Assembly (NCBI GenBank): GCA_030141605.1
Contig: JAQGDQ010000056.1
Span: 186,001-250,000, forward strand
DNA from: Tubiluchus corallicola
Lineage: Eukaryota; Priapulida; Priapulimorpha; Priapulimorphida; Tubiluchidae
DNA: 64,000 nucleotides
Reading direction: 5' to 3'
This document shows, piece after piece, positions 36,635-45,586 of the stretch. Position 1 is the first letter of the stretch; every line of letters starts with the position of its first letter. The notes beneath the pieces are model-generated. The model made no database searches. It had not been told where the DNA came from and worked only from the letters and a program-made list of their open reading frames with translations. The position numbers and the translations under genes were made by a program.

Positions 36635-37763
36635 GGGGTGAGTTCGCCACCCCTTACGTAATGGATAACGTAATGGCCATTGTAGGTTTGCTGTAACTAT
36701 TGTTCAGTGTTTAATGAACAGATATGATCAGCGTCATTAAAACAGTTTGCGACAGTTATCTTCTTTCAATTCGCACTAGAAGTATTCCATTCTGCGCTAC
36801 ATATCATTTGTCTACTATTTCTTGCTACTTAACATGCCACGCACCCACACCCCTGTACCGGGTCATAGATATCAAAATTATAAACCAGAAGCTCTGGAAG
36901 CTGCCCTACATGCCGTCAAGAATACCAACAGGACAATCAGCGCAGCGGCGAGGCAATTCGGAGTTCCAAGAAAGACCCTTTCTGACAAACTCTCAGGAAG
37001 TCATCCGCGGAAGACTGGAGGTCAGCCAGTGTTCTCCGCCGCCGAGGAGCACGAAATCGCCAACACACTCCAAGTGGCCGCTGAGTGGGGGTTCCCAATG
37101 ACTTCCATCGATCTCCGACTACTGATTAAGAGTGTTCTTGACGCGAAGGGAATCCAGGAACGACGATTCAAGGCAAACACCCCTGGAATAGACCCTTGTC
37201 AAATCATTCGCCCGAAGGAACAATCTGGTTTTCAGAGTACATGGCAACATCAAGGGCGCCCGCGCGAAGATCAGTGCACTAGACGTTCAAGCCTTCCTTG
37301 CCAACGTAGGGTCCCTTATTGAAAACGTCCGACCATCGAACATTTTCAACTTCGACGAGACCAACATCACGGACAACCCCGGCGCCAAAGTAATCCTTAC
37401 TCGTCGGGGAACAAGACGCGTCGAGAACATCAAGGACCACTCCAAGGTCGCCGTTTCCCTGATGGCTTGTTATTTTAAAATTTTAAATGCTACTTTGCAC
37501 GTAGTTAGGCTAAAACTAGACATTTTTCATAATTTTTTCATAGGGTGGCGAACTCACCCCCAACCAAATAATCACAACCAGTTAACTTCAGCTGCCTAGA
37601 ATGGCATTAAACAGTGTTAAATTGCTAGTGGCGAATTCACCCCACGATAGTGTTTCATTTGAAAGGCAATATACAGCTGGAACTAAGAAAATCGGTTGGG
37701 TAATTCTCTTGCTATGGCAGGAAACGTAAAAAAATACCTCTAAAAAGTGCCGAACTCACCCCG
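36635..37763 (+). mobile_element. Truncated pogo-like DNA transposon with reiterated ends
   Basis: A 19-bp motif, GGGGTGAGTTCGCCACCCC (36635-36653), recurs in inverse orientation at 37543-37561, 37628-37643 and 37747-37763 with 0-3 changes. TTACGTA lies just inside or outside both outer copies. Between them is a GC-rich transposase fragment. The arrangement looks like an element whose right half of the transposase was deleted while the right end kept sub-terminal repeats. Confidence 0.65.
36834..37467 (+). pseudogene. Pogo/psq-type transposase, frameshifted and 3'-truncated
   Basis: From ATG 36834 the frame gives a psq-type helix-turn-helix (YKPEALEAALHAVKNTNRTI then SAAARQFGVPRKTLSDKL) and a second DNA-binding region (FSAAEEHEIANTLQ ... 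GFPMTSIDL). Near 37185 the frame shifts by one and continues VKSFARRNNLVFRVHGNIKG, then NIFNFDETNITDNP, where the Asp of FNFDET is the expected first catalytic Asp of the DDE domain, and SKVAVSLMACY. Coding similarity stops near 37467, before the second and third catalytic residues. GC and CpG content are far above the surroundings. Confidence 0.85.
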
Positions 37764-38363
37764 TTTTACGTAGTAATCAGTTTTTCATTTTGGAAGCTGC
37801 AGGACAGTACAAAGACTTTGGACAATTCAATTTAATATTCCAAGCTTTATGTTGTATCATTAACCGCTCTCTTTCTCTGCTGAGTGTTTGCATGAATATC
37901 GCCCACATATTAGTAAACTTAAAATGCAATGACGAACAAACTATTGTATATAGGGCTCGTCAATTATCTTTTTTTAAAAGGCAAGTGGCGACGATAAACT
38001 GAAATTACAAAACAGATAAACAAATTATCAGCAAAAAAACGCCAAAACATACAAGGACAGACTCTGCGTTCACAGTATCAAGAAACTTCAACCGTGCACA
38101 TTAAAGGAAGTGTAAATTGTTTTCGTGTTATTTTCGTTGCCAGATGGCAGCACCGTGCAGCATTCTGCTGAAAGAACTCAGCATTCTGCACAAAAGTCGG
38201 GCGTATTTATAACCTTATAACCTTTTAATTATAAAGATCCCGCAAAAGCTTTTCCATGCGGTAAAAAAGTTTAGATTTTGTAAACGCCGAAAACGCTTAT
38301 CAAGGTAAAGCAAACTTGCAATAGACTAATTTGTGAACAGGAATTGGGGTCGTTTTGCAGCAC
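37764..38363. other. Spacer, nothing recognised
   Basis: AT-rich sequence with one small imperfect repeat of CAGCATTCTGC near 38157-38190. No gene seen. Confidence 0.4.
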
Positions 38364-38606
38364 TTATACTTTATATGTATACATCACTTTATATGTATCA
38401 ACTATTTGACATGTATATACAGTATGTGTTCTGCCAATACTCATAACTTCATCATTAAGTTCTCCGCTCAAAATCTCCAACTGTTTTGTTAAATTTTGTA
38501 GCAATGACACGTCGCTAGTAGTAGGATACGTCGTACGTGGGCTGCCCAAGTAGGACACTAGAGACTGGTCACGAATTGAGTGGTTAACCATACTGTCAGC
38601 GTCCAT
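38364..38606 (-). CDS. Candidate first exon of an unidentified gene
   Basis: From ATG 38606 the frame reads MDADSMVNHSIRDQSLVSYL, then SPRTTYPTTSDVSLLQNLTK and QLEILSGELNDEVMSIGR. Base use is more balanced than in the surroundings and the second half is an amphipathic, probably coiled-coil helix. The last 18 codons (after HT) turn into AT-rich sequence at a GTATAT that could be a weak donor (near 38420). No second exon is seen on this strand before the pogo-like element. It could be an orphaned first exon or a distant upstream exon of a minus-strand gene. Confidence 0.3.
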   Translation of the reverse strand: MDADSMVNHSIRDQSLVSYLGSPRTTYPTTSDVSLLQNLTKQLEILSGELNDEVMSIGRTHTVYTCQIVDTYKVMYTYKV

Positions 38607-38944
38607 AGCCCTTGTTTATTTAATAATAATAATTGAAAACGTCAATACATGTTGAATAATTTATTATACATCTCATAAAATAAAAAAATTATTCTCGGCT
38701 AGAAGAATGGCAAATATTAAATTTGGCTTCCATATTAATCTTTTGAAGTGAAATGAGCCCGATTTTACGCGATTTCAACATTTCCTTAATATCATTTTTT
38801 ATTTTGTCTCGCTTTACAGACAGGTGATCCGTTTCACTACTTCTTGGACAAGTAATTGCTTTCTAAGTAAAAGTTTCATTTTTTAGCTTGCAATTATTTC
38901 TATGATAAGTGTGTACATAGTTTCTCTCTTTAAAGCATTAGATG

Positions 38945-38973
38945 CTTAATTCAATTCAATTCAATTCAATTAT
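38945..38973. repeat. (AATTC)n 3' tail of the LINE
   Basis: Four to five copies of AATTC on the plus strand lie about 700 bases past the ORF2 stop, at the inferred 3' end of the element. Confidence 0.8.
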
Positions 38974-39674
38974 TTATTATCTCCGTTAGAACGATAAAAA
39001 TACAGTATAAAGACTACATGGAATATTTTAAAGCAAAGGAGAAGGGCAGCGAAGAACCCGTAGGTTATCAAGTCATCCACCCTTAAATAGTTATGATTAA
39101 ATAAACTTAATTATGGCGTCGTTATCAATTTAAATTTGTATTCGGTTGATGTGTGTTAATTTGGCAATTGAATGATAGGTATCGTAATACTGTAGAACAT
39201 ATAGTTTAAATAACGAAAGATTTACAATTCTAAAATACTATGAATCATGCGAAGCAAACACAATAAAAATAACTTGAGATTTTTAAGATAACAGAATATG
39301 CATAATTTGAACATTAACTAAAAAATCCGGCAAAAAAACAAAACAAAAAAACAGTAGAATGATCAACCAAAGCTGTCGAGAAAAAAATATAATAGATTAA
39401 ACCAAGGAAAAATAAGGCAAATATAAATCATACAAAACAAAACAAGAAACAGAAGCAAATAAGAAAAACAAAACTGAAATGTTGTAATAATAACGTCAAT
39501 GACTGAATTTGTCGAGAAAGAAAATATAATAAATTAAACCATCGAAAAACTATTTCAACTGTAAATCAGACAAAATGAAATCAAAATATAACAAAAACTT
39601 AAACAAAATCTTTAAGTGTCGTAGCAATGAAAAAATATGTATAGTATTACAAATATATAAGCAAAATGTCTCAT

Positions 39675-42600
39675 TTATTTGTATCCTGCAATAAGTTGTT
39701 TTTTATAGTTTAAAATTAACTTTTTGTAGTTACTGGACTTTAACTGGTCTGGTAATGAATTCCACAGCAAAGATCCTTGGTGTTTTAAAGAATTCTGGCC
39801 TTTACATGAGTTAAATCTTTCAATAAAATAAGATTGGGTTGTAGCAAACCTAGTAGAGTGGTGATGCATGTGACATGCTAAAGTATAATAATTGCTGAAG
39901 AGATCTGGAAGTGAATTATTTTTGAATTTATGTACAAACTTGAGCAATTCTAATTTATACAGATCATGAACTTTTAGTAGATTTAGTTGCAAATACAAAG
40001 GTGTTACATGTTCCCTTTTGCTAGTAAATGTTATAAGTTTGATAATCTTGTTTTGTTTAGAAACCAATGATTTTAAGACCGATGCTGAAGCACTACCCCA
40101 GGCGAGAATGCCATAAGTCAGATATGGCATGACAAGAGAAGAATATAAGAGCCGTAGTGCATCTACATTTATGTAGTGTCGCATTCTAGCTAATACTCCA
40201 CTTAATTTGCTAATTTTGTTGACTATATGCTGAACATGTGTTTTCCAAGTAATTCTACTATCTATAAATATACCAAGATATTTGATTTCTTGTGTAGATT
40301 GAATAGTACAACCTCCCATGTTTCGGTTTAAACTATTGTTATGTTGCTTGTTTCCAACTAACATATATTTTGTTTTTTTATAATTTATCGATAGCTTATT
40401 TGCTTGCATCCATTTATTAATATTGTCCAGTTCCACATTTACTGAATGTTCTAATGTTTTGATATTTTGGTGTGATAAAAATAAGTTTGTATCGTCTGCA
40501 AACAATCTGATGTTAAATTGCGAACAAGATGGCAGATCGTTAATATATAAAAGAAATAACAATGGACCCAATGTAGAACCCTGTGGGACACCACAGGTTA
40601 TATCAGCAAGTTTAGATTCCGATGAGTCAATAGACGTAAACTGTTTCCTATTAGTAAGGTAAGACGTGAAAAGCGCAAGAGGACGTCCCCTGATACCATA
40701 GTATGATAACTTATATAACAAAATGTCATGTTGTACCGTGTCGAATGCTTTCGATAAATCTAAAAATATAGCACAAGTAGTTTTCCCCTTATCAATATTC
40801 GCAAGGAAGTTTTCAATTATTTCTGACACAGCTAAAGATGTAGAATGATTTTTTCTGAATCCAAATTGGAATTTAGTTAAAATTTGTTCTTTTAAAAGAA
40901 ATTTAGCTAGCCTAGAGTAAATTAATTTTTCAAAAATCTTTGATATGGGAGATAAGAGAGATATTGGCCTATAATTAGTGGGATTAATGGGAGAATCAGA
41001 TTTGTAAAACGGGATTATTTTTGCAATTTTCAACACGTCAGGATAGATACCCTCTTCTACACATTTATTGAACAGCATAGTTAATAATGGAGTAATAATG
41101 GAGTGTGAAATTTTAAAAAACTGATTCGAGATGTTTTCGGGTCCTGCTGATTTATTGGTTTTCAATGCAGCAATAGCAGAGGAAACTTCGTACTCGATAA
41201 TTGGCGCAAAAAAGAAGGAGTTCTGATTAGGCATTCTAAGGAAAGAATCAAATGTTATTGGAGTAGGTGGTACCTTTTTTACCATATCAGAACCAACCGT
41301 TGCAAAATAATTATTCATGAATTCACAGATAGCAGGGGGTTCCGTAATCTCAGCATGATTTATTACTAGTTTGGTTGGAGTTATGCGCTGCTTGTTTTGT
41401 CCATTGATCAAATCATTCAATGTTGCCCAAGTCTTTCTAATATTAGTTTTATTATCATGTAGTAAAGTACAATAATAATTTCTTTTGGCTAAATTTATGA
41501 GATGATTAAGTTTATTAGAAAATTGTTTATATTGATTAATTTTTAAGATACTAGTTGTAGTCTTACAGTCCTTGTATAATCTACTTTTAGTTTTTATTGA
41601 CACAAGAATACCTTTAGTTAACCATGGCTTGGAGAAAGTTAGTTTTTCAGTTCTTGACAATGTCTTAAGTGGGGCATGTTTATTAAGAACTTCTTGATAT
41701 ATTTGGAAAAAGGTACAGAAGGCAGAATTAGTTGGCACCTCGGAAAAGTCAACAGCATCGATCTTATTTTGCAAATCCTCCAGAAATAAAATCATGTTAA
41801 AATTCCGTTTATCCCTGATTTTAATTTTCTTTTTAACTATTAAGTTACCAATATTTTTAATAATAGCAAACACTGGTAGATGATCTGACACTTCATAAAG
41901 TATAATACCAGATATAATTGGATTAGATAGATTATTTGTATATATATGGTCAATAAGTGTCTGAGAATGGTGTGTTATTCGAGTTGGTCGTGTTACTAAT
42001 GGAAAAAACTGATTAGAGTAAAGTAAATTCAAATAATCTGCAATAAATGTTTTTTCCTCTATTTGCATAAGATTTAAATTAATATCGCCACAGATATAAC
42101 AAGTCTTTCCTGACTTGTTAATGGCTGATAATATAGAGTCCATCTCGCTGTGAAAATGATGGACATTGGTATTTGGGTGTCGATAGATCACTCCAAATGT
42201 GATTGGTTTCTTTTTACCAGGTACTTCAACATCAAGCCACATATCCTCAACTTGTATACATGATTTTTGAGTAATGCTATTACCATTCTTACTAGTAGTT
42301 ACTATTTCTGTATCACAATTAATTTTGTACTCATCTTTTACTGTATACCTCAAGCCCGATTTAAGATAAATAGCTACGCCACCTGCGCAAGTTTTAGAAT
42401 CAACATGCAAGAAAGTATAGTTAGGTAAACTCGTTATAAAAGATTGATTAATTTCGTTCAATCTTGTTTCCGATATTCCAATAATATCAGGAGGAACAGT
42501 AAAGTGCATGAGTACATCTAGCATATTAGAAAATCTCTTCTGAATACTATTGAGATTAAAATGTACTATTAATAAATCATTGTTAGACTTTTTTAGATCA

Positions 42601-42971
42601 GAATTTGTCTCTAGTGCATGCAAACTATAGTATTTACTATCAAACCTGGTAAGATGTGCATCAGGATCAGCATCATCCCATTTTGGTTTTGCGAGTGAAG
42701 GAAAATCAAGTAAAGAAGACAGACAGTATACATTTGTTAGATTTGAAAACAATTCGCATAAATCAGCATCATCAATACACTGAAAAGGCAAAGATTCATT
42801 TATACATTTTAAACAAAAGTAATTATCAGAAGACAGAGCATAGTGATTAAATTCATTCACATTCAGCATGGTACACTTGAGGTGTACCCACATGTTACAA
42901 ACGTCACAACAGATACATTTTTGGTTATTTTTACAAGGTTTACAACAGGTTACACATAGAAATTTTTCCAT
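39675..42971 (-). CDS. CR1-like ORF2: PHD-like finger, endonuclease, reverse transcriptase
   Basis: 1098 uninterrupted residues from ATG. A Cys/His-rich PHD-like finger lies in about the first 60 residues (CVTCCKPC, CCDVCNMWVHLKC, YFCLKC). An APE-type endonuclease follows at about 130-390 (IVHFNLNSIQ, IGISETRL near 164, CGDINLNL, SDHLPVFA). The reverse transcriptase is at about 630-890 ([62 protein letters not shown], and the catalytic FADD near 823-826). All key motifs are intact, which suggests recent or possibly continuing activity of the family. Confidence 0.95.
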   Translation of the reverse strand: MEKFLCVTCCKPCKNNQKCICCDVCNMWVHLKCTMLNVNEFNHYALSSDNYFCLKCINESLPFQCIDDADLCELFSNLTNVYCLSSLLDFPSLAKPKWDDADPDAHLTRFDSKYYSLHALETNSDLKKSNNDLLIVHFNLNSIQKRFSNMLDVLMHFTVPPDIIGISETRLNEINQSFITSLPNYTFLHVDSKTCAGGVAIYLKSGLRYTVKDEYKINCDTEIVTTSKNGNSITQKSCIQVEDMWLDVEVPGKKKPITFGVIYRHPNTNVHHFHSEMDSILSAINKSGKTCYICGDINLNLMQIEEKTFIADYLNLLYSNQFFPLVTRPTRITHHSQTLIDHIYTNNLSNPIISGIILYEVSDHLPVFAIIKNIGNLIVKKKIKIRDKRNFNMILFLEDLQNKIDAVDFSEVPTNSAFCTFFQIYQEVLNKHAPLKTLSRTEKLTFSKPWLTKGILVSIKTKSRLYKDCKTTTSILKINQYKQFSNKLNHLINLAKRNYYCTLLHDNKTNIRKTWATLNDLINGQNKQRITPTKLVINHAEITEPPAICEFMNNYFATVGSDMVKKVPPTPITFDSFLRMPNQNSFFFAPIIEYEVSSAIAALKTNKSAGPENISNQFFKISHSIITPLLTMLFNKCVEEGIYPDVLKIAKIIPFYKSDSPINPTNYRPISLLSPISKIFEKLIYSRLAKFLLKEQILTKFQFGFRKNHSTSLAVSEIIENFLANIDKGKTTCAIFLDLSKAFDTVQHDILLYKLSYYGIRGRPLALFTSYLTNRKQFTSIDSSESKLADITCGVPQGSTLGPLLFLLYINDLPSCSQFNIRLFADDTNLFLSHQNIKTLEHSVNVELDNINKWMQANKLSINYKKTKYMLVGNKQHNNSLNRNMGGCTIQSTQEIKYLGIFIDSRITWKTHVQHIVNKISKLSGVLARMRHYINVDALRLLYSSLVMPYLTYGILAWGSASASVLKSLVSKQNKIIKLITFTSKREHVTPLYLQLNLLKVHDLYKLELLKFVHKFKNNSLPDLFSNYYTLACHMHHHSTRFATTQSYFIERFNSCKGQNSLKHQGSLLWNSLPDQLKSSNYKKLILNYKKQLIAGYK

Positions 42972-43027
42972 TAATTAATTATGCTAGAATATAAATTTTG
43001 TGATGCAATAACACCTTGTATTGAGTT

Positions 43028-43696
43028 TTAAAGTTTACCTAGGTCCTCCTCACATTGAATTTCAATGACTTGGCTTGAATCATCTCTTCGCAAGAACATT
43101 TTCCCGTATTTTGTCCAGCAGTACTTCATTTTGTGGTCCCTAGCATAGTCCCTACATTGTTTGTGTAGTTTTCTCCTTGTTGAAGTCAAGGATTCGTTGA
43201 TGTAGATGCGGTTATCAGTATACGATGCATAGTCAAGATTTTTAGTGCTTCCGGCATTTCTTCTAGCACCATAAAGTTCATCCCGTTTGTCACGTCTTGC
43301 GAATTTTACAATAATTCGTGGAGGCCCTCCATTTTTAGGTGCTGCCAATCTATGTGATGTACTAATATCTTGCGGGTGCACTTCCACTCCCATATTTCTG
43401 GCTGCACTTAGCACTATGTCATTTGTAACTTCATGAGGAATTACAGGAATTCCAGCTATCTCCAATGTGTCTCTCCGCTCATATTGTTCTAGTTTGTCTA
43501 GTTCACTTTCGGTAGTTTTTATTCTGTTTTGTAATGTTTTAACAGTAGTTTTCAGTACCTTGTTTTCGTCTCTCAAATGTTCCATGTCTTGTTGATACTT
43601 GTTCATTTGTTCTTGAAAACCATCAAATTTGTGGCTTAGAAAATCTTGCGATTTGGTTACCTCAGCAAGTTCTCCCATAAGGTCATCAATCCTCAC
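43028..43696 (-). CDS. CR1-like ORF1, C-terminal part
   Basis: 222 codons: a long coiled coil (KSQDFLSHKFDGFQEQMNKY ... TTESELDKLEQYERR), then RRDTLEIAGIPVIP and SHRLAAP...RIIVKFARRDKRDEL. This is the L1-ORF1-like RRM plus C-terminal domain layout of an RNA-binding nucleic-acid chaperone. This frame continues upstream of its first listed codon (PEATEFISSKVVRIDDL), overlapping the N-terminal part in another frame. It ends 56 nt before ORF2. Confidence 0.85.
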   Translation of the reverse strand: MRIDDLMGELAEVTKSQDFLSHKFDGFQEQMNKYQQDMEHLRDENKVLKTTVKTLQNRIKTTESELDKLEQYERRDTLEIAGIPVIPHEVTNDIVLSAARNMGVEVHPQDISTSHRLAAPKNGGPPRIIVKFARRDKRDELYGARRNAGSTKNLDYASYTDNRIYINESLTSTRRKLHKQCRDYARDHKMKYCWTKYGKMFLRRDDSSQVIEIQCEEDLGKL

Positions 43697-43971
43697 AACT
43701 TTGCTACTAATAAACTCAGTTGCTTCTGGAAACCTTCTACAAATTTTTGAATGTCTGAAGTAGGCTGCACTTGTCCAGCTAAATTAGATGCTGAATCCAA
43801 GGTTATTTCCGCTGTATTACAAGCACTCATTTCTCTGTCACCTTGTTGTGTAGGCATCAGCTGCTCAGTTTGCTGACTAATCACTCTCGGATTCTTCTCG
43901 ACCCGATTTAGGCATAAATCTTCAGACGTTTTGCTTGCCTGGCGTGTCAATACTCCTACTCGTTTTGGCAT
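43693..43971 (-). pseudogene. CR1-like ORF1, N-terminal part in a different frame
   Basis: ATG 43971 opens MPKRVGVLTRQASKTSEDL, continues through SDIQKFVEGFQKQL and stops at TGA while the downstream frame is already open. The two frames overlap around 43693-43735, so a single-nucleotide change near the GFQ codons would explain the break. A frameshift mutation in this copy is the simple explanation; a programmed shift is not excluded. Confidence 0.75.
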
Positions 43972-44090
43972 TAGCCTTTGCAAAGTAAATTCTGATTAAA
44001 TTAACTGCTATTCCACTTATTTTAACAATTTTGTTAACTTTTGCAGTAATTTAAAAAAAACACAACCGCCATGTACAACCGCCTTAGTTT

Positions 44091-45586
44091 AATGTTATGA
44101 TGAGCTAACAATAATGATGATATTATTGTAAAAAATACATTAAATTTTTAAATTGTGAAAGACTATTCATCATTATTATAAAGTTATTTTTTTCTAAAAC
44201 AAATTTAGTTTTATGTTTTATTATGTCACAATTCTCGATTCTCGATTGGGCTGCCCATGTACTTCACTGCTTTTCCGCAAATTTAGCACATGCGTTTTAG
44301 CGGACGTCTCCTATTTTGGCTAGTGACATACTCCATTCCCTACATGCACAATTTGCAGCAAGCCACTTGTTGTTTGCCGAGTCATATAATATACATTCCT
44401 TTTTGTAAATTTGAATTTTGATTAAGGTTGTATTATAAAAATGGATGTAAGAAAGGATGACTCATATGTAATGTGGACTTTTCATTTTTAATGTGCGTGG
44501 TTATATTACAATGGTTCATTCATATGCTATTATTATAGTTTAATGGTACTCACCATGAGACCGCGACTTCTTGTCGTTACCGAAACTTGTGGGCGAGTTG
44601 TGCCCAGGAATGGATGCACTTTCATTTTTGCTGTTTTCTGAAATGGTAGGTGTCGTGCCGCTGCTCTTCCTAAACTCCACTAAAGATTTTCCTCATTGCC
44701 TAAGTAATGAAGTAATGCGGAGCCCATTTATATCATATTACTCATGTTATGCCTGTTACTTTTTACAATAGACGTGAGTGCTGCCCACGTTCGTTTTTTT
44801 ATGAAAATTTTTTTGACAGGCTTTATGTGTTTTACTCGGAATACTGAGTTTTCAGATGGCAATTTTGCTGGAATTATGTAATATAATATATCTATATGAT
44901 GACAAAATCATATCAAGTGTACATACTGAAAAGACCGAGTGAGCGCTGATTATTACTATCATTATTACTTATGAGTAATTGTAGCTCGATTAATGGCAAT
45001 TAATTAGTAAGATAAGAATGTAAAAAGGTAAGATTGTTTAAGTTTTTTAAGTTACAGTTTAAGAACTCGAATATACGCCAGTCTGGCGTTTTGATAGCAC
45101 AAACGTCAGAATCAACCATCTTGCTTCGTTTGCAACCATATACTTGAACTTTCTTTTTTTAGTTTTTCAAACATCGTTGCATTCGTTAAAGAAACATCAG
45201 CTATAATCGTTAAAACAAAATTCCCAGGATCAAATAACAATGAAGTGATACCTTATAATATGTGTCATTAAATTGCTACATAATTTCGGAAACACATTGA
45301 AAGAATTTTTTCTGTAACTAGAGCAATATTGATATTATAATCTCTTGTGTGACAATTGCGTATTTTAAAGCATTGCATTATAACTGTATGGTGTATGTAA
45401 TAGTTATAAGAAACTGACATGGTCAGTGAAAATTACCAGGCAAAAATCATAAAAAGCTTGAAGAAAAATTGTTTTTCACATGCTTCTTAATAAGGAAATT
45501 CAGTTCGTATTGCACTACATGTTATTATAAATTGAGCTTATTTAATTTACCTGCTGCATTTTTATAGATATTTAAAGTTGGCTGTC
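44091..45586. other. Upstream region of Raptor
   Basis: AT-rich spacer. A small CpG-containing patch near 45065-45130 holds a near-palindrome and may be the promoter. A possible acceptor TTTTTATAG at about 45561-45567 just before the start codon would allow a 5' UTR intron. Confidence 0.4.
45075..45089. promoter_or_regulatory. 15-bp near-palindrome upstream of Raptor
   Basis: ACGCCAG-T-CTGGCGT has perfect 7-base arms around one base, about 500 bases upstream of the Raptor start in the only CpG-richer patch there. It could be a dimeric factor site. Functional role unproven. Confidence 0.3.

Larger units (their letters stand above)
38947..44090 (-). mobile_element. Nearly complete CR1-like LINE
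   Basis: Minus-strand order: 5' region with a duplicated GGCGGTTGT (44068-44090), ORF1 (43971-43028, frameshifted), a 56-nt gap, intact ORF2 (42971-39675), a 3' UTR of about 700 bases and a terminal pentanucleotide tail TTGAATTGAATTGAATTGAA (38947-38971 region). Microsatellite 3' tails instead of poly(A) are characteristic of CR1-group elements. The 5' border is approximate; no target duplication was identified. Confidence 0.85.
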
